A DNA stretch of 64,000 nt, from positions 248,001-312,000 of the forward strand of contig NZ_ML058599.1 of the NCBI RefSeq assembly GCF_003635165.1. Reading direction: 5' to 3'. Within the stretch, counting starts at the first letter, position 1; every line of letters starts with the position of its first letter. Positions 42,848-52,085 of the stretch are shown here, piece by piece. Made by a program: the position numbers and the translations under genes. Source of the DNA: Burkholderia sp. Nafp2/4-1b (GTDB lineage: Bacteria; Pseudomonadota; Gammaproteobacteria; Burkholderiales; Burkholderiaceae). The notes below the pieces were generated by a model. The model saw only the letters and a program-made list of their open reading frames with translations, made no database searches and was not told where the DNA came from.

Positions 42848-43188
42848 GATGCGTCTCCGGTCACGGCCGGCCTTGCGGCCGTGAGAATCCGCATGCCTTC
42901 CGCGATCGTCGTCGAGCACGCGCGCACGCGCGCGCCGGCTTCGGTGCGCACCCAGCAGTCCTGGCATGCGCCCATCAGGCAGAAGCCCGCGCGCGGCTGG
43001 CGGCTGAATTCGCTCACGCGCACGCGGCGCTGCGCGACGAGAATCGCGGTGAGTACGGTATCGCCCGAAAGCGCATGCGCGGGGCGGCCGTCGAGCGTGA
43101 ACGCGACGGTATCGCGCTCGCGCTCGGCAACGCGCACGAACTGCGCGCCGTCGTCCACGGTGTCGGTTGAACGGGAAACGGAAGTCAT
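42844..43188 (-). CDS. [2Fe-2S] small subunit (HcnA/OoxX-like)
   Basis: Small subunit of 114 residues. The Fer2_4-type iron-sulfur ligands are Cys70, Cys75, Cys78 and Cys91, in FCLMGACQDCWV and RACSTT. The N-terminal part has the ferredoxin-like strand VAFTLDGRPAHALSGDTVLTAIL. The ATG at 43188 is followed by the rest of the operon in overlapping order. It completes the three-subunit dehydrogenase. Confidence 0.8.
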   Translation of the reverse strand: MTSVSRSTDTVDDGAQFVRVAERERDTVAFTLDGRPAHALSGDTVLTAILVAQRRVRVSEFSRQPRAGFCLMGACQDCWVRTEAGARVRACSTTIAEGMRILTAARPAVTGDAS

Positions 43189-43190
43189 CG

Positions 43191-43985
43191 TCAATGTTGG
43201 CCGATCAGGATGCGGTTCAGGCCGTACACGCGATCGAGCAGCAGCATCGCGCCGGCAGTGATGAAGATGACGAGCGCCGACACCGACGCCATCATCGGAT
43301 CGATCGATTCGGTCGCGTACATGTACATGCGCACCGGCAGCGTGACCGTCTGCGGCGACGTGACGAAGATCGACATCGTCAGTTCGTCGAAGCTGTTGAT
43401 GAACGCGAGCAGCCAGCCGCCGGTGATGCCGGGCACGATCATCGGCAGCGTGATGCGGCGGAAGGTCGTCCACGGGTCGGCGCCGAGCGAGCACGCGGCC
43501 TGCTCGACGCTGCGGTCGAGACCCGCGACGGACGCGAGCACGAGCCGCATCACGAACGGCGTGATGACGATCATGTGCGCGACCACGAGCCATCCGAACG
43601 AGCCGGTCGCGCCGATCAGCGCGAAGAAGCGCAGGAGCGCGATGCCGAGCACGAGGCCGGGGATCACGAGCGGCGACAGCAGCAGGCCGTTCAGGAATGC
43701 GCGGCCGGGAAACGTCGCGCGGCCGATCGCGAGCCCGGCCGGCAAGGCGATCGCGAGCGACAGCGTCGCCGATGCGAACGCGAGCTTCATGCTGTTCGCG
43801 AACGCGGTGACGAAGTCCGGATAGTCGAGGATCGCGCGGAACCAGCGCAGCGACAGGCCGTGCGTGGGCAGCGTCAGCGTTTCGTCGGGCGTGAACGCGA
43901 CCAGCACGACGATCGCGAGCGGTGCGAGCACGAACAGGATCACGAGCGTATGGAACGCGAGCGCGAAGGGGCCGTTCTTTCTCAT
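43191..43985 (-). CDS. ABC transporter inner-membrane permease, PotC/I-like
   Basis: Permease of 264 residues with about six membrane segments and the cytoplasmic EAA-type loop in EQAACSLGADPWTTFRRITLPMIVPGI. The start at 43985 overlaps the upstream permease gene by 4 bases. Its stop lies 2 bases before the iron-sulfur subunit gene, so importer and oxidase are one transcription unit. Confidence 0.85.
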   Translation of the reverse strand: MRKNGPFALAFHTLVILFVLAPLAIVVLVAFTPDETLTLPTHGLSLRWFRAILDYPDFVTAFANSMKLAFASATLSLAIALPAGLAIGRATFPGRAFLNGLLLSPLVIPGLVLGIALLRFFALIGATGSFGWLVVAHMIVITPFVMRLVLASVAGLDRSVEQAACSLGADPWTTFRRITLPMIVPGITGGWLLAFINSFDELTMSIFVTSPQTVTLPVRMYMYATESIDPMMASVSALVIFITAGAMLLLDRVYGLNRILIGQH

Positions 43986-44977
43986 CGGGAAGCGCCTCCG
44001 AGGCTGCGCGCGTAGCGGCGTTCGAGCACGCGGTAGTAAGTGAGCATCACGACGAGGTTCGCGATCAGCAGCAGCACCGCGATCGTCGCGCCGAGCGGCC
44101 AGTTCAGCGAACCGAGGAATTCGTCGTAGACGGCGGTTGCCGCGACCTTCAGGCGCCGTCCGCCGAGCAGGCCGGGAATCGCGAATGCGCTCGCCGACAG
44201 CCCGAACACCATCAGGCTGCCGGACAGCACACCGGGCATCAGCTGCGGCACGACGATGCGGCGCAGCGTCGTGAACGGCGACGCGCCGAGCGACAGCGCT
44301 GCATGTTCCGTCTGCGGATCGAGCCGCTGCAATGCCGTCCATACTGGAATCACCATGAACGGCAGCATCACGTGCACGAGGGCGATCACGATCGCGAACG
44401 TCGTGTATTCGAGTTTGTACGGGCCGAGGCCGACGAGGCCGAGCGCCTGATTCACGAGCCCGCTCGTGTTCAGAAGCATGCTCCAGCCGAACGCGCGCAC
44501 GACGACCGACACGAGCAGCGGCGCGAGGATGACGAGCAGGAACAGCGAGCGCCACGGGTCGCGCATCTTCGACAGCACATACGCTTCCGGCGTGCCGATC
44601 GCGACGCAGATCGCGGTGGTCAGCGCGGCGATGCCGAACGTGCGCGCGAAGATCGTATGGAAATACGACGAGCCGAGTACTTCCGCGTAGTTGCCGAACT
44701 GGAACGCGGCGATCGGGCCGGTGGCCGGATCGTAGCGGTAGAACGTGAGCGCGAACGTCATCGCGAGCGGCACGAGCACGAGCGCGGCGAACAGCGCGAA
44801 CGCGGGCGCGCACATCAGCCACAGCGGCGCATGGGCACGCCAGCTCGCGCGCAGCGCAGTGCTACGGGCGGCGCGGGGCAACACGGTATCGGCCGCGGCG
44901 GCGGTGGTGGCCGTAGCCGCTTGCGCGAGCCCGACCGACGTACCGTCGCTCGGGAGCGGACGGGTAGGCTGTCCCAT
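43982..44977 (-). CDS. ABC transporter inner-membrane permease, PotB/H-like
   Basis: Permease of 331 residues; the EAA loop is EHAALSLGASPFTTLRRIVVPQLMPGVL. It has a longer N-terminal cytoplasmic tail (about 55 residues, rich in Ala and Arg) than the second permease. The ATG lies directly after the stop of the ATPase gene with no gap, and the gene overlaps the next permease by 4 bases. Confidence 0.85.
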   Translation of the reverse strand: MGQPTRPLPSDGTSVGLAQAATATTAAAADTVLPRAARSTALRASWRAHAPLWLMCAPAFALFAALVLVPLAMTFALTFYRYDPATGPIAAFQFGNYAEVLGSSYFHTIFARTFGIAALTTAICVAIGTPEAYVLSKMRDPWRSLFLLVILAPLLVSVVVRAFGWSMLLNTSGLVNQALGLVGLGPYKLEYTTFAIVIALVHVMLPFMVIPVWTALQRLDPQTEHAALSLGASPFTTLRRIVVPQLMPGVLSGSLMVFGLSASAFAIPGLLGGRRLKVAATAVYDEFLGSLNWPLGATIAVLLLIANLVVMLTYYRVLERRYARSLGGASR

Positions 44978-46060
44978 TCAAGCCTCCCGGCGCATCACGC
45001 GCACCGCGTCGCTGTGCCAGTCGACGCCGACCGGCGCGCCTTCGGCGAGCGGCTCCGCGCCTTCGTTCTGGCAGCACACGAGCACTTCGCCGAGCGCGCT
45101 GTCGACGCGGTACAGCCACTGGCTGCCGAGGAAGAAACGGCTCGTGACGGTCGCGGCGAAGCGGCCCGCGCCGGGCGCGCACAGCCGCAGCTTCTCGGGA
45201 CGGATGCAGACCGACACGGCGTCGCCGACGCGCACGTCGCGCTCGCGCGCCGGCAGATACGCGGTACGCCCCGTTTCCGCGAGATCGTGGCCGAGATCGA
45301 TGCGGATCGCATCGCCGTCGTGCGCGACGATCGTGCCGGGCAGCAGGTTCGCCTTGCCGATGAATTGCGACACGAAGTGGTTCTCCGGGCGCTCGTACGC
45401 GCGATACGGCGTATCGATCTGCGTGATGCGGCCGGCTTCCATCACGACCACGCGATCGCTGATCGACAGCGCTTCCGATTGATCGTGCGTGACCATGATC
45501 GTCGTCGTGCCGATCTTGCGCTGGATCGCGCGCAGTTCGAACTGCATTTCCTCGCGCAGCTTCGCGTCGAGGTTCGACATCGGCTCGTCGAGCAGCAGCA
45601 CCGGCGGCTCGATCACGACCGCGCGCGCGATCGCTACGCGCTGCCGCTGGCCGCCGGACAGTTCGCGCGGAAAACGATGCGCGAGCGCGTCGAGGCGCAC
45701 GAGCGCGAGCGCGGCGCGGATGCGCTCGGCGCGCTCGGCCTTGTCGACGCCGCGCATGTCGAGGCCGAAGGCGACGTTCTCCGCGACGCTCATGTGCGGA
45801 AACAGCGCATAGCTCTGGAACACGATGCCGAGCCCGCGGCGGTTCGGCTTCATGTGCGTGATGTCCTGACCGTCGAGCGCGATGCGGCCGCGCGTGACGT
45901 CGACGAAACCGGCAATCATCTGCAGCGTCGTGGTCTTGCCGCAGCCCGACGGCCCGAGCAGCGACACGAATTCGCCCTGTTCGACCGACAGGTTGACGTC
46001 CGCGACGGCGATGAGTCCATCGAACGATTTCGTCAGATCCGTAAGCGTGAGAAACGACAT
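44978..46060 (-). CDS. ABC transporter ATP-binding protein, PotA/PotG-like
   Basis: ATPase of 360 residues and first gene of the operon. Walker A is GPSGCGKTT at about 36-44, the signature is LSGGQRQRVAIARAV, and Walker B is PVLLLDEPMSNLD. The C-terminal TOBE-type part begins near residue 260. The ATG at 46060 has GGAGC 7 bases before it. The control region upstream carries IclR-like sites (46177-46231). Confidence 0.9.
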   Translation of the reverse strand: MSFLTLTDLTKSFDGLIAVADVNLSVEQGEFVSLLGPSGCGKTTTLQMIAGFVDVTRGRIALDGQDITHMKPNRRGLGIVFQSYALFPHMSVAENVAFGLDMRGVDKAERAERIRAALALVRLDALAHRFPRELSGGQRQRVAIARAVVIEPPVLLLDEPMSNLDAKLREEMQFELRAIQRKIGTTTIMVTHDQSEALSISDRVVVMEAGRITQIDTPYRAYERPENHFVSQFIGKANLLPGTIVAHDGDAIRIDLGHDLAETGRTAYLPARERDVRVGDAVSVCIRPEKLRLCAPGAGRFAATVTSRFFLGSQWLYRVDSALGEVLVCCQNEGAEPLAEGAPVGVDWHSDAVRVMRREA

Positions 46061-46176
46061 GGGAAGCTCCGGGTGTGCACACCGGATGGCCGGTGCGTCA
46101 TTGACGCGGACTCTAGCCAGCCATATTTCGGAGCGTCAATTTCGAATTCTGCTCAACGAGATGAATTTGAAAAAAA

Positions 46177-46231
46177 TTCCATTGATCGGAATAGATGAGC
46201 GAGACGCGGAAAAATCGTTCCGTTGAGCGAA
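46177..46231 (-). promoter_or_regulatory. Two IclR-like operator sites before the ABC/oxidase operon
   Basis: TTCCATTGATCGGA at 46177-46190 and TTCCGTTGAGCGAA at 46218-46231 share TTCC-R-TTGA-N-CG-R-A; the first is also a palindrome (ATTCC-N7-GGAAT). They lie 117-171 bases before the ATPase start. A third copy lies at 46321-46334. Spacing of 41 and 103 bases is close to whole helical turns, as expected for cooperative sites of an IclR regulator. Confidence 0.55.
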
Positions 46232-46320
46232 GGGCGGCCGGTAGTGAAAAGCGCGCGTCAATCCCGTGCACACCCGGATGCCTGGCGTTTTTCGGCGGGA
46301 CGACAATGGTGGCTCATCTA

Positions 46321-46334
46321 TTCCATTGAACGAA
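46321..46334 (+). promoter_or_regulatory. Third IclR-like operator copy before the IclR gene
   Basis: TTCCATTGAACGAA, matching the two upstream copies, lies 19 bases before the IclR start codon, where bound protein would block its own expression. The adjacent GCTCATCTATTCC at 46312-46324 is repeated in inverse orientation at 46188-46200. Confidence 0.55.
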
Positions 46335-46353
46335 ATCATCGAGGAGAGCCGGC

Positions 46354-47262
46354 ATGCAGAATCCCCATTCGCGCGGAACGTCGCCTGCCGCACGCATGCC
46401 GCACCCGGACGAGGACGCGGCTGCCGAGGTGGCCGACGCGGCCGGCACGCCCGACGCACCTGGCACCGGCATGCTGCAGCGCGCGTTTGCGATCCTGCGC
46501 GCGCTGGCCGGCATGCAGCAGGACGGCGTGCGCGTCACACATCTCGCGAAGGCCGTCGGCCTTACGCAGGGCACCGCGCACCGGATCCTGCAGTCGCTGA
46601 TCGCCGAAGGGATGGTCGAGCAGGACGAGCAGTCGAAGCTGTACCGGCTGAGCGTCGACTTCTTCGCGCTCGCGGCGCTGGCCGGCAACCCGAGCAGCAT
46701 GCGCACGTTGTGCCGGCCCGCGCTGCTGCGACTGTGCGCGAGCCTCGGCGAGACGATCTTCCTGCTCGTGAAGAGCGGTTTCGATGCGGTGTGTCTCGAC
46801 CTGTGCGAAGGTCCGTTCCCGATCCGCTCGTTTACCGGCGACATCGGCGGGCGTATCGCGCTCGGCGTCGGGCAGGGCAGCCTCGCGATCCTCGCGTTCC
46901 TGCCCGAAGCGGAGCGGGAGGAAGTGATCCGCTTCAACGTGCCGCGTATTCGCGGCTACGGCGTGCTCGACGAGGTGTACCTGCGCACCGAGATCGAACG
47001 CGTGCGGCAACTCGGCTACGCGGGCCGCAACAGCGGCGTGCTCGACGGGATGGCCGGCGTCGCGGTGCCGATCCTCGATCGCACCGGCTATCCGGTCGGC
47101 GCGCTGAGCGTCGGCACGCTGGCGTCGCGGCTCGGCGACGACCGGATGCCGATGGTCGTCGAACTGCTGCGGCGCCAGGCCGACGCAATCGGCCCGCGCA
47201 CGAATCCGTTCGACGCCGCGCTGCGGCGGCCGATGCACGGCCTATCCGGGAAAACCGTATAG
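46354..47262 (+). CDS. IclR-family transcriptional regulator
   Basis: Regulator of 302 residues. A loose N-terminal stretch (1-38) is followed by the winged helix MLQRAFAILRALAGM to VTHLAKAVGLTQGTAHRILQSLIAEGMV and the IclR effector domain, with TIFLLVKSGFDAVCLDLCEGPFPIR and the closing LDRTGYPVGALSVG. The ATG has GAGGAG 10 bases before it. It is divergent from the ABC/oxidase operon and upstream of a porin, and should control both. The effector is unknown. Confidence 0.9.
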   Translation: MQNPHSRGTSPAARMPHPDEDAAAEVADAAGTPDAPGTGMLQRAFAILRALAGMQQDGVRVTHLAKAVGLTQGTAHRILQSLIAEGMVEQDEQSKLYRLSVDFFALAALAGNPSSMRTLCRPALLRLCASLGETIFLLVKSGFDAVCLDLCEGPFPIRSFTGDIGGRIALGVGQGSLAILAFLPEAEREEVIRFNVPRIRGYGVLDEVYLRTEIERVRQLGYAGRNSGVLDGMAGVAVPILDRTGYPVGALSVGTLASRLGDDRMPMVVELLRRQADAIGPRTNPFDAALRRPMHGLSGKTV

Positions 47263-47577
47263 ACGCGTCTGGACGCCTCGCCCGTCGCCGTTTCGTCAGC
47301 TTGCTTACGCGCGCCCTTCACCTCTGAGCAAAACCCGCCGCGTCCGGCCGGCCTCGATGCTTTCCATTGGCTTGCACGCGCGGACTTTCCCCGCTTGTCT
47401 CCGCTTCGTTCGTCTCCATTCGATTTCCAACTGCCGCCCAGTTGAACATTTCATTTCTTGATGCGATTGCGGCTGGATACCATCCAGCCACTGTCTATAC
47501 AAGCCGACCGGCGCGTATGGCCAGCATCGACAAAACACAACACAACATCGACAAGACGGTTTGGAGCGGAGACAGAG
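47263..47577. other. Intergenic region between the IclR gene and the porin
   Basis: 315 bases with no gene. It includes a perfect 8-bp inverted repeat GGCTGGAT-ACC-ATCCAGCC at 47471-47489, followed by TATACA at 47496-47501, a possible -10 element. The palindrome would cover the -35 region, so it looks like an operator. A TTCCATTG half-match to the IclR sites lies near 47366. Confidence 0.5.
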
Positions 47578-48705
47578 ATGATGCGAATGATGGGCAGGAA
47601 GACGGGTGTCGCGTGCATGGGCGCGGCCATTGCGATGATGTTCGCCGGCGTCGCGCACGCGCAGTCGTCGGTGACGCTGTACGGGATCGTCGACGCCGGC
47701 GTGACCTACACGAACAATTCGAAGGGCCATGCGCTGTGGCAGTTCACGGGCGGCAACGAATCCGGCCCGCGCTGGGGCCTGCTCGGCACCGAGGATCTCG
47801 GCGGCGGCCTGAAGGCGAACTTCCGGCTCGAAAACGGCTTCAACGTCGCGAACGGCGCGCTCGGGCAGGGCGGCCGCATGTTCGGCCGCTCCGCATGGGT
47901 CGGCCTGAGCGGCGCGAACTGGGGCGCGGTGACGCTCGGCCGCCAGTACAACTCGACGCAGGACATCCTCGGTTCGCTGCAGATGAGCAGCTTCCTCGCG
48001 CAGTACTCGACGCATCCGTTCGACAACGACGACATCAACAACACGTTCCGCACCAACAACGCGGTCAAGTACGTGTCGCCGACGATCGCGGGCCTGCAGG
48101 CGAACCTGATGTACGGGTTCTCCAATTCGACCGGTTTCTCGAACGACAACACGTGGAGCGCGGGCATCACGTACACGCATGGCCCGCTGAACGCGGGCGC
48201 CGCTTATGCGCGCGTGAACCATCCGGCGGTCAGCACGACGGGCGCCGTCGCGTCGGACAACTACTACCCGGGCTCCGCATCGGTGTTCGGCGCCGGCCTG
48301 TCGAACGCGGTGCGCCAGCAGATCTGGGGCGCGGGCGGCAGCTACGCGATCGGTGCGGCGACGCTCGGCCTGTTGTACACGGGCTCGAATTTCGGCCAGG
48401 CGACGGGCGGCGCGCTGCGCTTCAACAACTACGAAGGCAGCGTGCGCTATCTGATCACGCCGGCGCTGATGGCCGCGGCCGGCTACACCTATACGAAGGT
48501 CGCGCGCGGCAATGACGACGGTCACTACCAGCAGGTGTCGGCCGGCGTGCAGTACCTGCTGTCGAAGCGCACCGACGTGTACGTGAACGGCTTCTACCAG
48601 AAGGCGTCGTCCGGTGTCGGCCATGCGTGGATCGACGGGACCGACGGCCCGTCGTCGACCACGTCGCAGGTGGCGGTGGTGGTCGGCATCCGCCAGAAGT
48701 TCTGA
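47578..48705 (+). CDS. Gram-negative porin, Burkholderia OmpC type
   Basis: Outer-membrane porin of 375 residues. The ATG at 47578 has GGAG 8 bases before it and starts MMRMMGRKTGVACMG; the signal peptide ends VAHA, after which QSSVTLYGIVDAGVTYTNN begins the porin. The protein ends in KF. It lies between the IclR gene and the DUF3311/symporter pair and is probably part of the same catabolic unit. Confidence 0.9.
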   Translation: MMRMMGRKTGVACMGAAIAMMFAGVAHAQSSVTLYGIVDAGVTYTNNSKGHALWQFTGGNESGPRWGLLGTEDLGGGLKANFRLENGFNVANGALGQGGRMFGRSAWVGLSGANWGAVTLGRQYNSTQDILGSLQMSSFLAQYSTHPFDNDDINNTFRTNNAVKYVSPTIAGLQANLMYGFSNSTGFSNDNTWSAGITYTHGPLNAGAAYARVNHPAVSTTGAVASDNYYPGSASVFGAGLSNAVRQQIWGAGGSYAIGAATLGLLYTGSNFGQATGGALRFNNYEGSVRYLITPALMAAAGYTYTKVARGNDDGHYQQVSAGVQYLLSKRTDVYVNGFYQKASSGVGHAWIDGTDGPSSTTSQVAVVVGIRQKF

Positions 48706-48744
48706 TGTCCTGACGCGCTCGCGCGTCTTCCGGAGGAGACAACG

Positions 48745-48975
48745 ATGAAATTCAGACTGTTGCTGGCGGCGCTGCCGTTCGTCGGGATGTATACCGGCGG
48801 CTCGATCGCCGAGGTGCGGCCGCTGCTGTTCGGCCTGCCGTTCCTGCTCGTGTGGAACCTGATCTGGATGGCGGCCACCGCCGCGATCCTCGCGATCCTG
48901 TTCCATCTCGACGAACGCGACGAACGGGGCGAGCACGACGTGGCCCGCGAAGGCCGCACGGGAGACGCGCGATGA
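48745..48975 (+). CDS. DUF3311 small membrane protein
   Basis: Protein of 76 residues with two hydrophobic segments (MKFRLLLAALPFVGMYTGG and FLLVWNLIWMAATAAILAILF) and an acidic cytoplasmic tail, matching DUF3311, which is nearly always encoded just before a sodium:solute symporter. GGAGGAG lies 7 bases before the ATG. It overlaps the symporter gene by 4 bases (ATGA) and is probably its accessory subunit. Confidence 0.85.
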   Translation: MKFRLLLAALPFVGMYTGGSIAEVRPLLFGLPFLLVWNLIWMAATAAILAILFHLDERDERGEHDVAREGRTGDAR

Positions 48976-50450
48976 ACGCGTCGATCATCATCATCGCGGC
49001 GTTCGCCGTGTTCGCGCTCGCGATCGGCGTGAATGCGCGGCGCGGCCGCAAGCTCACGCTCGAGCAGTGGGCGGTCGGCGGCCGCGGCTTCGGCTCGCTG
49101 CTCACGTTCCTGCTGATGGCCGGCGAGGCGTTCTCGACGTTCTCGTTCCTCGGCGCGAGCGGCTGGACCTACAGCAAGGGCGTGCCCGCGTTCTACATCC
49201 TGTCGTACGGCTGCCTCGCGTTCGTGATCGGCTACTGGATGCTGCCCGCGGTGTGGCGCTATGCGAAGGCGCGCGGGCTCGTGTCGTTCGCCGACTACTT
49301 CGCGTCGAAGTACGACAGCCGCGCGATCGGCGTGCTGGTGTCGGTGGTGGCCGTGTTCGCGATGGTGTCGCTGCTGATGATCCAGCTGCGCGGCCTCGGC
49401 GTGATCGTGTCGGAGATGTCGTACGGGCTGATTCCGCAAGCGGCCGCGATCTGGATCGCCGCGACGCTGATGGCCGTCTACATGGTGGTGTCGGGCATCC
49501 ACGGGTCGGCGAGCATCGCGATCTTCAAGGACGTGCTGATCCTCGCGATCGCGATCTTCCTCGGCCTCTATCTGCCGATGCACTATTACGGCGGACTCGT
49601 CGAGATGTTCGCGAAGATCGACGCCGCGCATCCCGAATTGCTGCGCATGCCCGAACATGGCTTCAATCTCAGCTGGTACAACTCGACGATCCTGCTGACG
49701 TCGCTCGGCTATTACCTGTACCCGCACGGCTTCACCGCGATCTACGTCGCGAAGGACGAACGCGCGCTGCGCCGCAACGTGATCCTGATGCCGCTGTACC
49801 AGGTGCTGATCGCGTTCCTGTTTCTCGTCGGTTTCGCGGCCGTGATGACGGTGCACGGGCTCGAAGGCCCACAGACCGACCTCGCGCTGCTGCGGCTGGT
49901 CAAGCAGACGTTCCCTGCGTGGTTCGTCGGCATCGTCGGCGGCACGGGCCTGCTGACCGCGCTGGTGCCGGGCTCGCTGATCATGCTGAATGCGTCGACG
50001 ACGATCGCACGCAACATCTACCGCGAAGGCTTCGCGCCGAATGCGACCGACCGCGAGGTGACGCGCGTCGCGCGGATCGCGCTGCCGATCTTCACGCTGG
50101 TGGTCGTGTACTTCGTGCTGCGCGGCGGCGCGACCTTCGTCACGCTCGCGATCTTCTCGTCGAGCCTGCTCACGCAGCTCGTGCCGATGCTCGCGTCGAG
50201 CTTCCTGAAGCGGCCGTTCGGCACGCGCGAAGGCGCGTTCGCGGGGATCGCCGCCGGCGCGATCGTGATCGCGATGACGAACTACTACGGCGTGACGCTC
50301 GCGTCGCTGTTCCCCGGCGCATCGACCACGCTGACGTCGATCAACCCCGGGCTCGTCGCGCTCGCCGCGAACGCGGTGGTGTTCATCGCGATCAGCGCGG
50401 TGCAGCGCAAGCTGAAGGCGCGAGTGGCCGCGCCGGTGCGCTCCGCGTGA
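48972..50450 (+). CDS. Sodium:solute symporter (SSS family)
   Basis: Permease of 492 residues with about thirteen helices. Early motifs are VGGRGFGSLLTFLLMAGEAFSTFSFLGASGW and the helix-5 region; later WFVGIVGGTGLLTALVPGS is family-like. SSS members move solutes such as pantothenate, proline or amino-acid-like compounds with Na+. It follows DUF3311 by overlap and is ended by the terminator at 50486. Confidence 0.85.
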   Translation: MNASIIIIAAFAVFALAIGVNARRGRKLTLEQWAVGGRGFGSLLTFLLMAGEAFSTFSFLGASGWTYSKGVPAFYILSYGCLAFVIGYWMLPAVWRYAKARGLVSFADYFASKYDSRAIGVLVSVVAVFAMVSLLMIQLRGLGVIVSEMSYGLIPQAAAIWIAATLMAVYMVVSGIHGSASIAIFKDVLILAIAIFLGLYLPMHYYGGLVEMFAKIDAAHPELLRMPEHGFNLSWYNSTILLTSLGYYLYPHGFTAIYVAKDERALRRNVILMPLYQVLIAFLFLVGFAAVMTVHGLEGPQTDLALLRLVKQTFPAWFVGIVGGTGLLTALVPGSLIMLNASTTIARNIYREGFAPNATDREVTRVARIALPIFTLVVVYFVLRGGATFVTLAIFSSSLLTQLVPMLASSFLKRPFGTREGAFAGIAAGAIVIAMTNYYGVTLASLFPGASTTLTSINPGLVALAANAVVFIAISAVQRKLKARVAAPVRSA

Positions 50451-50485
50451 CGACCGACGCGGCGAGCCGCCGCCGGGCCGCCGAG

Positions 50486-50512
50486 CCGCCGGGCAACCGC
50501 CCGGCGGTTTTT
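50486..50512 (+). terminator. Rho-independent terminator after the symporter gene
   Basis: Perfect 9-bp stem CCGCCGGGC / GCCCGGCGG with a 4-base AACC loop, followed directly by TTTTT. It ends the porin/symporter transcript 36 bases after the stop codon. Confidence 0.85.
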
Positions 50513-50561
50513 CCGTTCGGCGGCACGCGCATCATTTCGAACTGAAACAGGACTCCGTACG

Positions 50562-52046
50562 ATGACTACCGAGAACAAGACCGAGAGCAAAGCCGACAAC
50601 GGACGCGAAGCAATCGACACGCTGATCGCGAACGGCTGTGTGATCACGATGGACCCGCAGCGGCGCGTGATCGAGAACGGCGCGGTTGCCGTAAAGGGCG
50701 ATCGCATCGTCGCGGTCGGTGACACCGCCGAGCTGCAGGCGCGCTTTCGTGCCGCGCGCACGATCGATGCGCGCCGCAAGGCCGTGCTGCCGGGCCTGAT
50801 CGATTCGCATGCGCACGCGGGCCACGCGATGCTGCGCACGATCGGCGGCGCGGACGGCGATGCATGGTCGGCCGCGGCCGAGACGATCTACACGCGCGCA
50901 TCGGACGAAGCGTTCTGGGAAACCGAATCGCACCTCGCGGCACTCGAACGGCTGAAGGCCGGCGTGACGACCGGCGTGTCGCTGCTCGGCGGCGGCAACT
51001 CGATCATGCGCGTCGACGATCCCGTCTATGCGCGGCGCCATTGCGATGCGGTGGTGCGCACCGGCACGCGTTCGATCCTGGCGGTCGGCCCGTCGCGGCC
51101 GCCCGCGCCGCGCGCGTACACGCGCCACACGCCGGACGGCAGCGACACGCGCGACATCGATTTCGATACGATGTACGACGTGTGCGAACGCATCGTCGAC
51201 GAATGCCACGGCGACGCCGACGGTCGAATCCGGATTGCAATCACGCTGCCGGTGTACGGGCCCGAGCATGACCCTGAACTCGCACGGTACGAGCAGGACT
51301 TCCGCGATCAAGCCGCACGTTACGGCGCGCTCGCGCGCAAGCGCGGCCTGACCTTCACGCAGGACGGCCACCGCGCCGGCACGCTCGCGTTCGCGCATCG
51401 CGAACTCGGGCTGCTCGGCCCGACGTCGTTCATGTCGCACAGCATCGACCTCACCGACGACGACATCGCCGCATGCGTCGAGACCGGCACCGCGATCATC
51501 CACAATCCGAGCGCCATCATGTCGGTCATCGGCCGCTGCCCGGTGCCCGAGCTGATCGATGCGGGCGTGACGGTCGCGATCGCGTCGGACGGCGCGGCGC
51601 CCGACCGCGGCTACGACATGTTCCGTCACATGTGGCAGTGCATGCACTACCATCGCCGCCACTTCCGCGACCCGGACGTGCTGCCGCACGGCAAGGTGCT
51701 GGAGATGGTGACGATCGATGCGGCGAAGGCGCTGTCGCTCGATCACGAGATCGGTTCGCTCGAAGCCGGCAAGCTCGCCGACCTCATCCTCGTCGACCTG
51801 TTCCGCCCGCACATGATGCCGATGAACATGCCCGTGTATCGCGTGACGTGCTTCGCGAATGCGGCCGACGTGTGCATGACGATGGTCGGCGGACGCGTGC
51901 TGATGGAGGACCGGCGCGTGCTGTCGGTCGACGAGAACGAGATTCTGGAGCGCGTGATGACGGTCGCGGAGACGATGATCGAGCGCAGCGGGTTACGTCG
52001 TCTGCTCGACGAGCCGAAGACGCTGTGGGGGCGCAGTCACTATTGA
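50562..52046 (+). CDS. AtzB/SsnA-like amidohydrolase
   Basis: Hydrolase of 494 residues in the metal-dependent amidohydrolase superfamily. The metal-binding H-x-H is in LIDSHAHAGHAML; a further His is in TSFMSHSIDL and the catalytic Asp in AIASDGAAPDRGYD. Relatives act on aminohydrolase substrates such as s-triazines, guanine or other C-N ring compounds. Its own promoter region follows the terminator at 50486-50512. The substrate is unknown, but the gene fits the nitrogen-compound theme of the neighbouring operons. Confidence 0.8.
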   Translation: MTTENKTESKADNGREAIDTLIANGCVITMDPQRRVIENGAVAVKGDRIVAVGDTAELQARFRAARTIDARRKAVLPGLIDSHAHAGHAMLRTIGGADGDAWSAAAETIYTRASDEAFWETESHLAALERLKAGVTTGVSLLGGGNSIMRVDDPVYARRHCDAVVRTGTRSILAVGPSRPPAPRAYTRHTPDGSDTRDIDFDTMYDVCERIVDECHGDADGRIRIAITLPVYGPEHDPELARYEQDFRDQAARYGALARKRGLTFTQDGHRAGTLAFAHRELGLLGPTSFMSHSIDLTDDDIAACVETGTAIIHNPSAIMSVIGRCPVPELIDAGVTVAIASDGAAPDRGYDMFRHMWQCMHYHRRHFRDPDVLPHGKVLEMVTIDAAKALSLDHEIGSLEAGKLADLILVDLFRPHMMPMNMPVYRVTCFANAADVCMTMVGGRVLMEDRRVLSVDENEILERVMTVAETMIERSGLRRLLDEPKTLWGRSHY

Positions 52047-52085
52047 GCCGCGCGTCGGGGACTGACGCCCGACGGTGTGTCGAAG

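Noticed and set aside
40258..43188. The three-subunit oxidase as a hydrogen cyanide synthase.
   Set aside because: HcnABC shares the subunit design, but here it is inside an ABC-importer operon for a nitrogen compound; opine- or hydroxyproline-type dehydrogenase is likelier.
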